Source: Pseudobutyrivibrio sp. YE44
GTDB lineage: Bacteria > Bacillota > Clostridia > Lachnospirales > Lachnospiraceae
Length of the DNA: 64,000 nucleotides
Direction of reading: 5' to 3'
NCBI RefSeq assembly: GCF_900104335.1
Contig: NZ_FMXT01000004.1
Span: forward strand, 1 to 64,000
In this document: piece by piece, positions 17,734-26,462 of the stretch
Numbering within the stretch: the first letter of the stretch is position 1
Layout of the letters: each line of letters begins with the position of its first letter
Translations under genes and position numbers: made by a program
Notes under the pieces: generated by a model
Told to the model about the DNA's origin: nothing
What the model saw: only the letters and a program-made list of their open reading frames with translations
Databases searched by the model: none

Positions 17734-19218
17734 TTAGTTGTGATAAAGCTTGTTGCCTTCGTAGCGTGGCTCACAGGTAAGGTGAACACCAAGCTGCTTA
17801 AAGACACTAACATCAACTGATGAAAGAATAACTGATGAATGCATTTCTGAACCAACCAGTTCAGGAAGACAATCGTATGCCTTTCTAGCATTTTCACTGC
17901 TAATGGCCTCCATTGAAAGAGCAATCAAGAGCTCATTTAAATGAAGATGAGGATTGTGATCTCCTAAATAATTTGTCTTTAGATTCATGATAGGTGTAAG
18001 TGTCTCTGGAGAAATCAACTTAATCTCGTCAGGAATACCTGCAAAATGCTTTAGGGCATTCAACATCATAGCTGAAGATGCACCTAACATTTCAGAGGTT
18101 TTACCTGTAATAATCTGACCATCAGAAAGCTCTATAGCTGCACATGGTACACCAGTCTGTTCTGCCTTAATGTTAGCAGCTGAAACAACTGGACGATCTG
18201 CCACTGAAATGCCTGCTTTTTCCATTAAAAGCTCCAGCTTCTGGATTGCAGAATCGCTTCCTTCGCCCTTACGTCTTGCAACTGCAGCTTCGTAGTAACG
18301 GCGAATAATTTCCTGATTAGAGGCGTTTCTACATGCCTCATCATCTATAATGGCATTTCCGGCCATGTTTACACCCATATCTGTAGGTGATTTGTATGGT
18401 GACTCTCCTGAAATCTTTTCAAACATTGCCTTAAGCACTGGGAATACTTCAACATCTCTATTGTAGTTTACTACTGTATCTCCATAAGCCTCCAAGTGGA
18501 ATGGGTCAATCATATTTACATCGTTAAGATCTGCTGTAGCTGCCTCGTAAGCAAGATTTACTGGATGATTTAATGGAAGATTCCAAATTGGGAAAGTCTC
18601 GAATTTAGCATATCCAGCTTTTACACCACGCTTTGATTCATGATAAAGCTGAGAAAGACATGTGGCCATCTTACCACTTCCTGGTCCTGGTGCTGTAATA
18701 ACTACAAGTGGACGTGTTGTCTCGATGTAATCATTCTTTCCAAAACCTTCATCTGAAACAATAAAAGGAATATTAGATGGATAACCTGGAATAATATAGT
18801 GTCTAAATACCTTGAGACCTAAAGCCTTAAGTTTCTTCTCATATGCCACTGCTGATGGCTGCTCTGCAAACTGAGTAAGAACAACTGAACCTACGTAAAG
18901 GCCATAGCTTGTGAAGGCGTCAATAAGTCTTAATAAATCCATATCGTAAGTTATGCCTATATCTCCACGAACCTTGTTCTTTTCAATGTCGCCTGCCTTT
19001 ATAGCAATAACTATTTCTGTCTTATCAGCAAGCTCCTTCAGCATTGTGATTTTAGCATCTGGCTTGAAGCCTGGTAAAACGCGGGAAGCGTGATAATCAT
19101 CAAAAAGCTTTCCTCCAAATTCAAGATAAAGCTTTCCTCCAAACTGATCGATTCGCTCACGAATTCTCTTTGATTGCATCTCAGTGTACTTTTCGTTACT
19201 AAATCCTATGTTTCTCAT
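17734..19218 (-). CDS. DUF1846 family protein
   Basis: A 494-residue protein of the DUF1846 family, common in Firmicutes and of unproven function. Family marks visible: the N-terminal GFSNEKYTEMQSKRI start, KLYLEFGGKL, the glycine-rich TAPGPGSGKMATCLSQLYHE loop near residue 175 that looks like a nucleotide-binding P-loop variant, FPIWNLPLNHPVNLAYEAATADL, and the C-terminal NPHLHLNELLIALSMEAI. The start follows AGAAGGAAGTAAGT. No membrane segment. It stands alone between two terminators. Structural work on relatives suggests a phosphate/nucleotide-binding fold, but I cannot name a reaction. Confidence 0.88.
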   Translation of the reverse strand: MRNIGFSNEKYTEMQSKRIRERIDQFGGKLYLEFGGKLFDDYHASRVLPGFKPDAKITMLKELADKTEIVIAIKAGDIEKNKVRGDIGITYDMDLLRLIDAFTSYGLYVGSVVLTQFAEQPSAVAYEKKLKALGLKVFRHYIIPGYPSNIPFIVSDEGFGKNDYIETTRPLVVITAPGPGSGKMATCLSQLYHESKRGVKAGYAKFETFPIWNLPLNHPVNLAYEAATADLNDVNMIDPFHLEAYGDTVVNYNRDVEVFPVLKAMFEKISGESPYKSPTDMGVNMAGNAIIDDEACRNASNQEIIRRYYEAAVARRKGEGSDSAIQKLELLMEKAGISVADRPVVSAANIKAEQTGVPCAAIELSDGQIITGKTSEMLGASSAMMLNALKHFAGIPDEIKLISPETLTPIMNLKTNYLGDHNPHLHLNELLIALSMEAISSENARKAYDCLPELVGSEMHSSVILSSVDVSVFKQLGVHLTCEPRYEGNKLYHN

Positions 19219-19292
19219 ACTTACTTCCTTCTATTAAGCTTATTTAATTTCAATTAGTTAATATTATATTATTATCATTAATCAGGCAAGAT

Positions 19293-19328
19293 AAAAATCA
19301 AAAACCACCAGCAAAAGCCGGTGGTTTT
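19293..19328 (-). terminator. Terminator of the GH13 gene
   Basis: Minus strand: AACCACCGGC-TTTT-GCTGGTGGTT followed by TTTGATTTTT. A strong stem with a single mismatch. Confidence 0.9.
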
Positions 19329-19345
19329 ATTAAGTGTTCAACATG

Positions 19346-20980
19346 TTATATATTAGAAGCCACGATGCGATATTCATATGGTTTGAGACAATTTAAAATT
19401 TGCTCGTCTTCATCGTAGTTCCCAAAGATTATTCTGTCACCGTAAAATTCCACGTTTTTATTGTAGCTCGAAAGATTACAGTATATGTAAAGCCGTTCTT
19501 CCTGTGATTCACGTGTAAAAATATACACATCATTTGGAGAAGCTACCCTTCTATAGGTTCCTTCAGAAAGCCCCTTTGAGTTCTTTCTGAAATCTATCAT
19601 TTTTTTATAGAAGGATAATATGCTGTTTTCATCCTCAAGCTCTCGTTTTACATTTATGTATGACTTGTTTTCATTAATCTTTAGCCATGGGCTGCCCTCC
19701 GTGAAACCTGCATTTTCCGAACTATCCCATTGAACCGGCGTTCTGGCATTATCACGACTGGTTCTAAGTATAATCTTTCTTCTTAAGGAGTGTCCTAAAA
19801 ACATCTTCTTTAGGGATTGATTAATACTGTAGGATTCTATATCTCGAATATCACGGAGACCTCTAAAATCTCCGTTGGTCATACCTATTTCTTCCCCTTC
19901 ATATATGAAAGGAATTCCTCTTAAAGATAGGTTTAGACCACACAAAAGCTTTGCGCTCTTTTCCCAATACTCTTTTGTATTTCCAAAATGATTAACTGAA
20001 CGAATATTGTCGTGGTTCTCCAAATAATTTGATGGAGTTTCCAAAGCGTTTTGCCACTTATCAAGGACCTTAACCAGTTTATAAGGCTTGTATTGTCGCT
20101 TAACCCACTTGTTCCATCTGGCATCAACATCCATATGCTCGAAGAAGAAAAGTGTATTCAGCTCATTCCTATCCTCATCACATAGAAGCTTTGCATCCTC
20201 TGGAGAAACCATAACTGCTTCACCAATAATAAAAGACTTGTAATTGGACCATACATCCTTGTAGAACCTTTTTAAAAGCTCGTGACACCCTTCAGTGTTA
20301 AGGTAGTGCTCTTTTCCCGTGAGGGATAGTCGTCTTTTGCCATTGTCCAATGTATCTTTATAAATTATATTTACCAAGTCACATCTAAATCCAGCAATCC
20401 CCTTGTCTAACCAGAAACGCATTATATCTGCTATCTCATTATATACATCAGGATTATGCCAGTTTAAATCTGGCTGTTTATTACTAAAAAGATGTAGATA
20501 ATAATCTCCGTTTTCAGCTTTTGACCAGGCTGGACCACCAAAAAAAGAATGCCAATTATTAGGCTTTTTATTGCCTGATTGAGTCTTAAAATAATAGTAT
20601 TCCCTATATTTAGGGTCACCAGCCACAGCCTTCTTAAACCACTCGTGCTCATCTGAGGTGTGGTTGATAGCTAAATCTAATATTATTTTAATACCCATTC
20701 TCTTGGCACGGCTTATTAGTCGTTCCATATCTTCCATTGTGCCAAATTCTGGATTTACGCCCTTATAATCAGAAATATCATAGCCATTGTCATAGCCTGG
20801 GCTTGGATAAATAGGGCTTAACCAAATAACGTCAACGCCCAACTCCTTAAGATAATGCAATTTAGAAATGATCCCAGGAATATCGCCTATTCCGTCACCA
20901 TTACTATCGCAAAAAGAACGTGGATAGATTTGATAAACGATAGCATTTTTCCACCATTTTTTTATACTAGCTGTCGCCAT
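19346..20980 (-). CDS. GH13 alpha-glucosidase (oligo-1,6-glucosidase/dextran glucosidase type)
   Basis: A 544-residue cytoplasmic glycosidase hydrolysing alpha-glucosidic bonds at the non-reducing end of short oligosaccharides. The (beta/alpha)8 barrel shows the conserved regions: DLAINHTSD (region I), GFRCDLVN with nucleophile Asp201, GEAVMV with acid/base Glu254, ENHDN with Asp324, and QPDLN, the signature of the oligo-1,6-glucosidase subfamily. The residue after the nucleophile is Leu where Val (1,6) or Thr (1,4) is typical, so linkage preference is uncertain; trehalose-6-phosphate hydrolase is an alternative. GGGGAGGAG precedes the start. Single gene with its own promoter and terminator. 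No signal peptide, so substrates must be imported. Confidence 0.9.
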   Translation of the reverse strand: MATASIKKWWKNAIVYQIYPRSFCDSNGDGIGDIPGIISKLHYLKELGVDVIWLSPIYPSPGYDNGYDISDYKGVNPEFGTMEDMERLISRAKRMGIKIILDLAINHTSDEHEWFKKAVAGDPKYREYYYFKTQSGNKKPNNWHSFFGGPAWSKAENGDYYLHLFSNKQPDLNWHNPDVYNEIADIMRFWLDKGIAGFRCDLVNIIYKDTLDNGKRRLSLTGKEHYLNTEGCHELLKRFYKDVWSNYKSFIIGEAVMVSPEDAKLLCDEDRNELNTLFFFEHMDVDARWNKWVKRQYKPYKLVKVLDKWQNALETPSNYLENHDNIRSVNHFGNTKEYWEKSAKLLCGLNLSLRGIPFIYEGEEIGMTNGDFRGLRDIRDIESYSINQSLKKMFLGHSLRRKIILRTSRDNARTPVQWDSSENAGFTEGSPWLKINENKSYINVKRELEDENSILSFYKKMIDFRKNSKGLSEGTYRRVASPNDVYIFTRESQEERLYIYCNLSSYNKNVEFYGDRIIFGNYDEDEQILNCLKPYEYRIVASNI

Positions 20981-21012
20981 ACTTTTCCCCCGAACTCCTC
21001 CCCTATGACAAT

Positions 21013-21041
21013 AATATAAATTAGCCGAACACGAAATGCAA
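21013..21041 (-). promoter_or_regulatory. Promoter of the GH13 gene
   Basis: Minus-strand TTGCAT (21036-21041), 17-base spacer, TATATT (21013-21018). A loosely cre-like GAAAACGATTTAA lies about 50 bp upstream, not close enough to the consensus to call. Confidence 0.65.
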
Positions 21042-21121
21042 CAATTTCATCACAGTTTAATCACAAAATTTCACGAAAACGATTTAAGTTGTTTGATAAT
21101 ACACATGTAAAATTTTGAATA

Positions 21122-21154
21122 TTAAAAAAACGGCAGACCTTTCCGTCTGCCGTT
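21122..21154 (-). terminator. htpG terminator
   Basis: Minus strand: AACGGCAGAC-GGAAAG-GTCTGCCGTT followed by a seven-T run. Perfect 10-bp GC-rich stem. Confidence 0.95.
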
Positions 21155-21193
21155 ATAGAAATATGAATTTTAAATACCGGTTATTACCAGTGA

Positions 21194-23272
21194 TTATTTT
21201 GCTAACAACATCATAATCTTATTAGAACGTGCTACAAATTCTGTCATAGCCTCTGGAGAAAGTGGAGCATTTGCAATCTTTGCAAGATCATAGAGCTGTG
21301 CAGCAAATACTGGAACATTCTCTGAATCCTTGTTGTTGAAGATATACTGAACAAGGTCGTTGTTTGCATTAAGTACAAGTGTCTCTGATGCAGAACCAAA
21401 CATACCCATATCCATTCCGCCCATAGCATACATCTTCATCATATCCTGCATACGACGACTTTCCTCAGATACAGTAAGCATTGAAGAAACATCCTTGTTC
21501 TTGAACTTCTCAACCTTAACCTCAAGGCCTTCGTTACCTAATGCTTTACGAAATACCTCTGTAAGAGTCTCTGTCTCTGATTTAAGCTCATCCTCTGAGG
21601 TCTCTTCTACCATTGTATCTGTAACATCTGCATCGATACGGCAGAACTTGTAATTCTCATTACGCTGCTCAAGCTGAGTGATGAATGAGGTATCGATAGC
21701 ATGGTCAAGAATAACTGCGTTCTGTCCCTGATCTTTGAACATATTTACATACTGTGATTGCTGCTGAAGGTCTGTGACGTAATAAACTGTCTTTCTTGTA
21801 TCCTCTGGAGCCTTGTTGTCATCAGCATCCTTTGCTTCGTCAACAACCTCAGCCTCAACTGTTTCACCATTTTCGTCAGTAGCTTTTTCCTCTTCCTTAA
21901 TAAGAAGCTCTGGAAGTGTGATGTAAGCATCGTTAATATCTTTAAATAAGATATAATCGTTCATCTTATCACAGAACTTGTTATCTTTTAAGCAACCAAA
22001 CTTGATGAATGGTGCAATGTCATCCCAATACTTCTCGTAAGATTCCTTTTCAGTTTTGCACATACCAGTAAGCTTGTCTGCAACCTTCTTTGTGATATAC
22101 TCAGAAATCTTTGTAACGAAACCATCATTCTGAAGAGCTGAACGAGATACGTTAAGTGGAAGATCTGGGCAATCAATAACACCCTTAAGGAGCATTAAGA
22201 ACTCTGGAATAACTTCCTTAATGTTGTCAGCGATAAATACCTGGTTGTTATAAAGCTTGATTATGCCTTCAATTGAATCATACTCAGTGTTAATCTTAGG
22301 GAAGTATAAAATACCCTTAAGATTGAATGGATAATCCATGTTAAGGTGAATCCAGAAAAGTGGCTCCTTATAATCATGGAATACATCACGATAAAATGCT
22401 TTGTAATCCTCATCTGTGCACTCTGATGGAGACTTTGTCCAAAGTGGATGTGTCTCATTGAGAGGAACTGGACGCTTAACAATCTTAAGCTTGTCTTTTG
22501 CAGGAGAAACTTCTACCTGCTCCTTCTCTCCATTTTCATTTTCCTTTTCTTCGAATTTTGCTTCCTCATGAATCTCTTCGATGACCTTATCTGTGTCTCT
22601 CTTGTCAGCTGCATCGATAGTCTCATATTCCTCTGGAGCATCTTTCTTAGAAAGATAAATCTCTGTAGGCATAAATGAACAGTACTTTGTGATAACCTCA
22701 CGTGCACGATACTCATTTGCAAACTCGAGGCAGTCTTCATTTAAAAATAAAGTAATCTTTGTTCCGACCTGATCCCAGTCACCATCGCCCATTTCGAACT
22801 CTGTACCACCATCACACTCCCAATGAACTGAAGTTGCACCTTCTTTATAAGAAAGTGTGTCAATGTGAACCTCATCTGCAACCATAAATGCAGAATAGAA
22901 CCCAAGACCAAAATGTCCGATAATCTGGTCTGAATCAGCCTTGTCCTTGTATTTCTCAAGGAAGTCTGTTGCACCTGAGAATGCAATCTGATTAATGTAC
23001 TCATCTACTTCGTCAGCTGTCATACCAAGACCATTATCGATGAAAGTAAGTGTCTTGTCCTCTGGGCTAACGATGACCTGAATCTTTGCCTTGTAATCAA
23101 GTGGAAGAGAATACTCTCCCATCATATCTAGCTTCTTAAGCTTTGTGATGGCATCACAACCATTTGAAATAAGCTCTCTATAAAAAATATCGTGATCTGA
23201 ATATAACCACTTCTTAATTACTGGAAAAATATTTTCACTTGTAATTGATAAACTACCTTTTTTATTACTCAT
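21194..23272 (-). CDS. htpG: Molecular chaperone HtpG (bacterial Hsp90)
   Basis: HtpG is the ATP-dependent Hsp90 chaperone that remodels client proteins. The 692-residue protein has the N-terminal GHKL ATPase domain (ELISNGCDAITKL with the catalytic-Glu region, DNGLGMTADEV, GHFGLGFYSAFMVAD), a middle domain with the client/ATP-sensing Arg region (LPLNVSRSALQND) and a C-terminal dimerisation domain. It has an acidic insert around residues 500-530 (VEAEVVDEAKDADDNKAPEDTR). The ATG follows AAGGAGTGAGGATA; a GTG three codons earlier overlaps that site. The promoter has an adjacent CIRCE operator, so HrcA repression with heat induction is expected. Confidence 0.96.
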   Translation of the reverse strand: MSNKKGSLSITSENIFPVIKKWLYSDHDIFYRELISNGCDAITKLKKLDMMGEYSLPLDYKAKIQVIVSPEDKTLTFIDNGLGMTADEVDEYINQIAFSGATDFLEKYKDKADSDQIIGHFGLGFYSAFMVADEVHIDTLSYKEGATSVHWECDGGTEFEMGDGDWDQVGTKITLFLNEDCLEFANEYRAREVITKYCSFMPTEIYLSKKDAPEEYETIDAADKRDTDKVIEEIHEEAKFEEKENENGEKEQVEVSPAKDKLKIVKRPVPLNETHPLWTKSPSECTDEDYKAFYRDVFHDYKEPLFWIHLNMDYPFNLKGILYFPKINTEYDSIEGIIKLYNNQVFIADNIKEVIPEFLMLLKGVIDCPDLPLNVSRSALQNDGFVTKISEYITKKVADKLTGMCKTEKESYEKYWDDIAPFIKFGCLKDNKFCDKMNDYILFKDINDAYITLPELLIKEEEKATDENGETVEAEVVDEAKDADDNKAPEDTRKTVYYVTDLQQQSQYVNMFKDQGQNAVILDHAIDTSFITQLEQRNENYKFCRIDADVTDTMVEETSEDELKSETETLTEVFRKALGNEGLEVKVEKFKNKDVSSMLTVSEESRRMQDMMKMYAMGGMDMGMFGSASETLVLNANNDLVQYIFNNKDSENVPVFAAQLYDLAKIANAPLSPEAMTEFVARSNKIMMLLAK

Positions 23273-23299
23273 TATCCTCACTCCTTCTATGTACTACAT

Positions 23300-23384
23300 G
23301 CTGTTACACTAACAAGCATAATGATTTCTACACTCAGCTGAAGAAAGCTTCGCTTAAGAAATATTATAGCTTGTTAGTTACAGC
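23300..23384. repeat. Palindromic element, copy B (in the htpG leader)
   Basis: Arms GCTGTTACACTAACAAGC and, on the other side, GCTTGTTAGTTACAGC, then ATTTCT / AGAAAT, around a loop with CAGCTGAAGAAAGCTTCGCT. It lies between the htpG promoter and start codon, so it would form a large hairpin in the 5' leader of the mRNA. Confidence 0.85.
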
Positions 23385-23403
23385 ATTTATTTCACTAAAA
23401 GAT

Positions 23404-23432
23404 ATGATAATACTACGGAAAATCAAAGTCAA
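23404..23432 (-). promoter_or_regulatory. htpG promoter
   Basis: Minus-strand TTGACT (23427-23432), 17-base spacer, TATCAT (23404-23409). The CIRCE operator ends seven bases upstream of the -35 box. Confidence 0.8.
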
Positions 23433-23439
23433 TAAAAAA

Positions 23440-23466
23440 TTAGCACTCTACGCATACGAGTGCTAA
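23440..23466. promoter_or_regulatory. CIRCE operator (HrcA binding site)
   Basis: Perfect TTAGCACTC-N9-GAGTGCTAA, the consensus operator of the heat-shock repressor HrcA. It lies just upstream of the htpG promoter; no groE, dnaK or hrcA gene is in the window, so htpG is the evident target. Confidence 0.97.
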
Positions 23467-23481
23467 CAATACTTTAAATAC

Positions 23482-23568
23482 GTTGGTTACAGTCACAAGT
23501 CTAATGATTTCTCCGTTCAGCTGAAGAAAGCTTCACTTGAGAAATATTAGAGCTTGTGACTTACCAAC
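23482..23568. repeat. Palindromic element, copy C
   Basis: Arms GTTGGTTACAGTCACAAG / CTTGTGAC-TTACCAAC and ATTTCTC / GAGAAAT around a loop with TTCAGCTGAAGAAAGCTTCACT. It lies on the other side of the CIRCE site from copy B, so two near-identical hairpins bracket the htpG control region. Confidence 0.85.
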
Positions 23569-23577
23569 TTACTATAA

Positions 23578-23607
23578 TAATAGAGCACCCCACATGTGTG
23601 GAGTGCT
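23578..23607 (-). terminator. Terminator candidate after the htpG control region
   Basis: AGCACTCCACA-CA-TGTGGGGTGCT on the minus strand, followed by an A/T stretch without a clean T run. It lies beyond the LacI-type gene's stop and would end the sugar-importer transcript. Confidence 0.6.
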
Positions 23608-23643
23608 ACGAATATTTCATAACTCAGCTTTCGTATTTACGAA

Positions 23644-24621
23644 TTACGTGCTTTCACGTTTAACTAGGGTAACTGGAAGCAAAGTGCGTTTTGGTACTGT
23701 CTTGCCTTCTGAAGCCGCAATAACCATATCTACAGCTGTCTCTGCCATCTCCTTTATAGGCTGGTGGATGGTTGAAATTGGTGGATCAGTGATTTGAGAA
23801 ATCATAACATCATCAAAGCCTACCAACTTCAAATCCTCAGGAACCTTTCTACCAATCTTCGCGCAGACCTGAAGAACCTGTGCAGCAATTAAATCTGAAC
23901 TTGCGAATACTCCGTCGATTTCATCGTCAAGCTCCAAGGCTCCTTCCAGCAAATCGTGATAATCTAAACTGTTGTATTGACCAATGCTGGTTTGCATGAT
24001 TTTGAACTGGACATCATTTTGCTTACATATGTCCTCAAAGCCAAGTGCTCTGTCATCTGCTGGCATCGAATTTTCAGAAACACCACTGACCATCAATAAT
24101 CGTTTACAACCGCATTCAATCAAATGCTTAGCAGCAAGCTCGCCGCCCTGTCTATTGTCGCATTCAACGGCCGCAGTACCGTTTTCAACGAAACGCTCAA
24201 CAGTGACAAGAGCAATGTTGCTATCTGTAAATTCTTGCACTGCAACGCTTGCAGAAAAGAGAATAATTCCCGCTACTCTGTTGCTGGTGCACATGTCTAG
24301 ATACTCTTTTTCTTTATTATTTCTCCCCTTGGTATTACAAAGTATAATCTTATATCCCTTTTTACTAGCAGCATTTTCTATGTTGCTAATCATCTCCGAG
24401 AAATAAGGGTGCCTAATGTGAGGTACAATAACCCCAATTGTATTTGTTGTTTTTTTTGAGAGGGATCTGGCAACTTCGTTGGGTTTATAATTGAGCTTAT
24501 CCATAGCAGCGTATACCTTCTTACGTGTTTCGTCGCTAATATACCCCCTATTGTTTAAAACCCTGGATACAGTTGTGACAGTCAGTCCGCATTCTGCTGC
24601 CACGTCTTTAAGTGTCGCCAT
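23644..24621 (-). CDS. LacI-family transcriptional repressor of the adjacent sugar ABC operon
   Basis: A 325-residue regulator: N-terminal helix-turn-helix (LKDVAAECGLTVTTVSRVLNN) with the hinge (YKPNEVARSLSKKTTNTIGV) and a periplasmic-binding-protein-like effector domain. GGAGG lies nine bases before the chosen ATG; the longer ORF reads through the upstream permease's stop and is rejected. It is the last gene of the operon, starting 13 bp after the permease gene. LacI-type palindromes occur at the operon promoter, so autoregulated repression relieved by a sugar is the natural reading. Confidence 0.92.
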   Translation of the reverse strand: MATLKDVAAECGLTVTTVSRVLNNRGYISDETRKKVYAAMDKLNYKPNEVARSLSKKTTNTIGVIVPHIRHPYFSEMISNIENAASKKGYKIILCNTKGRNNKEKEYLDMCTSNRVAGIILFSASVAVQEFTDSNIALVTVERFVENGTAAVECDNRQGGELAAKHLIECGCKRLLMVSGVSENSMPADDRALGFEDICKQNDVQFKIMQTSIGQYNSLDYHDLLEGALELDDEIDGVFASSDLIAAQVLQVCAKIGRKVPEDLKLVGFDDVMISQITDPPISTIHQPIKEMAETAVDMVIAASEGKTVPKRTLLPVTLVKREST

Positions 24622-24634
24622 CAAAATCCTCCTG

Positions 24635-25489
24635 TTATTTAACTGCTCCCGCTGTAATTCCTTCAACGATATATCTCTGTAAGAAGAGATAAAGGAGAAG
24701 GATTGGTAACATTGCAAGCAACAATGCTGCCATAATCAGACCCGTGTCTGTAGAATATGTACCGTAAAATACCTTTGTTGCGATAGGAATAGTATATAAT
24801 TCCTTGCGTCCAAGTACAAGAGATGGAAGGAGATAATCGTTCCAGAATGCCATAGCATCAATAATTGCTACTGTGGCAATTGTTGGCTTCAAGATTGGGA
24901 AAACAATCTGTGAGAAAATCTGCCATTTGTTACATCCATCGATTGTAGCTGCCTCTTCAAGAGAGATAGGTACATTAGTATGAATACTTCCATGGAACAT
25001 GAAAGTTGCCATTGAAAGTGAAAAACCAATATGCATGAGAATCAATGTAACTCTGTGATTAAGTACTCCGAAGATTCCACCATAAAGTGATACAAGAGGA
25101 ATCATAAGTACCTGGAATGGAATTACCATTGATGCAATCATAAGAACAAATAAGATCTTATTAGCCTTCCAATTATTTCTAACAATAAGGTAAGCAGTCA
25201 TTGATGATAAAATGATTGTTCCGATTGTAGAAAGAATTGTGATGAAAAGTGAATTACCAAATGATGGGAAGAAATTCATCTTCTTAATTGCATTTGGGAA
25301 ATTCTCTAAAGTAAATCCATGTCTACCAATAAGTGCTAAAGGATTTGCTGTGATATCAGCCTTCACCTTGAACACATTGATGATTACCATAATGAAAGGG
25401 AATACAAATGCCACAAACAAGATTGAAAGAAAAACAATCATAAGGGCGTGTCTTATTTTTTTATTGCGTGCTGCCTTTTCGTTTTCCAT
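24635..25489 (-). CDS. Sugar ABC transporter permease (CUT1, MalG-like)
   Basis: A 284-residue inner-membrane permease with six hydrophobic segments and the EAA loop EEAATIDGCNKWQIFSQIVFPILKP, which docks the ATPase. It ends GAVKG-type (ITAGAVK), as in MalG homologues. Its ATG overlaps the stop of the preceding permease (TAATG), implying translational coupling. No ATPase gene is present in the operon; importers of this class often share one MsmX-type ATPase encoded elsewhere. Confidence 0.93.
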   Translation of the reverse strand: MENEKAARNKKIRHALMIVFLSILFVAFVFPFIMVIINVFKVKADITANPLALIGRHGFTLENFPNAIKKMNFFPSFGNSLFITILSTIGTIILSSMTAYLIVRNNWKANKILFVLMIASMVIPFQVLMIPLVSLYGGIFGVLNHRVTLILMHIGFSLSMATFMFHGSIHTNVPISLEEAATIDGCNKWQIFSQIVFPILKPTIATVAIIDAMAFWNDYLLPSLVLGRKELYTIPIATKVFYGTYSTDTGLIMAALLLAMLPILLLYLFLQRYIVEGITAGAVK

Positions 25490-26367
25490 TATGCCTGCAC
25501 CTCCCCTTTCTTACCAACGTATACTTGAATTCCACCGATTACTGCACAGATGATAAAGAGGATAAGTGCCTCAGCCTGACCTGTACCATAGTTTTTGTTA
25601 ACAAATGCCTGGTTGTATACGTGCATAGCTGCAAGAGCTGAGCTACCGTATGGATCACCATTTGTTAATGAAAGGTTTACATCGTAAACCATGAAGCATC
25701 TTGTGATTGTAAGGAACAAACACTGTACAAAGGATGCTGTCATAAGTGGAATTGATATGTGAATGATTGACTGTGTTCCTGTACAGCCATCAATTTTAGC
25801 CGCCTCAATAACATCTTCTGATACACTCATGAAACCTGCAACATAGATAAGCATCATATAACCAGCGTACTGCCAAACAGATACGATGATAAGTGCTGCT
25901 ATTGCCCCATGCTCTGTTGCAAGGAGTGATTTAGCCTGGCCTGAAGCAATTGAACCTGCAATCGAAACCAAAGCTTTGTTAAATACAAACTTCCAAACAT
26001 AACCGAGTACGATACCACCGATAAGGTTTGGAACAAAGAAACCTGCTCTAAAGAAATTCTGACCTTTAATTCCGCTTGTTACCATATAAGCAATAATAAA
26101 AGCCACTGCATTTACCAAGATAACAGCGATTGCTGAATAGATAAATGTACGTCCAAGAGATGTCCAGTATCCTGCATCACCAAAAGCGTTTACATAATTT
26201 GTAAGTCCAACAAATGGCTTATTGCGTGATACACCATCCCAGCTAGTGAATGTAAGATATAAACCATAAATAAAAGGTATAATTACTACGCACGCGAATA
26301 TCACTGTTGATATACCTGCGAAAAGCAAATACTGCTTTACCTTATAGCTCATTGTATTTGTTTTCAT
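25489..26367 (-). CDS. Sugar ABC transporter permease (CUT1, MalF-like)
   Basis: A 292-residue permease with six hydrophobic segments, PFIYGLYLTFTSWDG near the start, and the EAA loop EAAKIDGCTGTQSIIHISIPLM. The chosen ATG follows AAAGGGAAAAAT; a longer start 16 codons upstream lies within an intergenic hairpin. It is the first of the two permeases after the binding protein gene. Confidence 0.93.
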   Translation of the reverse strand: MKTNTMSYKVKQYLLFAGISTVIFACVVIIPFIYGLYLTFTSWDGVSRNKPFVGLTNYVNAFGDAGYWTSLGRTFIYSAIAVILVNAVAFIIAYMVTSGIKGQNFFRAGFFVPNLIGGIVLGYVWKFVFNKALVSIAGSIASGQAKSLLATEHGAIAALIIVSVWQYAGYMMLIYVAGFMSVSEDVIEAAKIDGCTGTQSIIHISIPLMTASFVQCLFLTITRCFMVYDVNLSLTNGDPYGSSALAAMHVYNQAFVNKNYGTGQAEALILFIICAVIGGIQVYVGKKGEVQA

Positions 26368-26388
26368 ATTTTTCCCTTTCAATATTGC

Positions 26389-26410
26389 GGGACCCGCTTT
26401 TGCAGGTCCC
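26389..26410 (-). other. Intercistronic hairpin between binding protein and permease genes
   Basis: GGGACC-C-GC-TTTT-GC-A-GGTCCC, with no T run. Stem loops at this place usually stabilise the upstream binding-protein mRNA so that it is made in excess over the permeases. Confidence 0.65.
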
Positions 26411-26462
26411 ATCAATTAAGCTATTTAAGATTTTCTCGGAGAATGAAAATCATTAAAACTAA

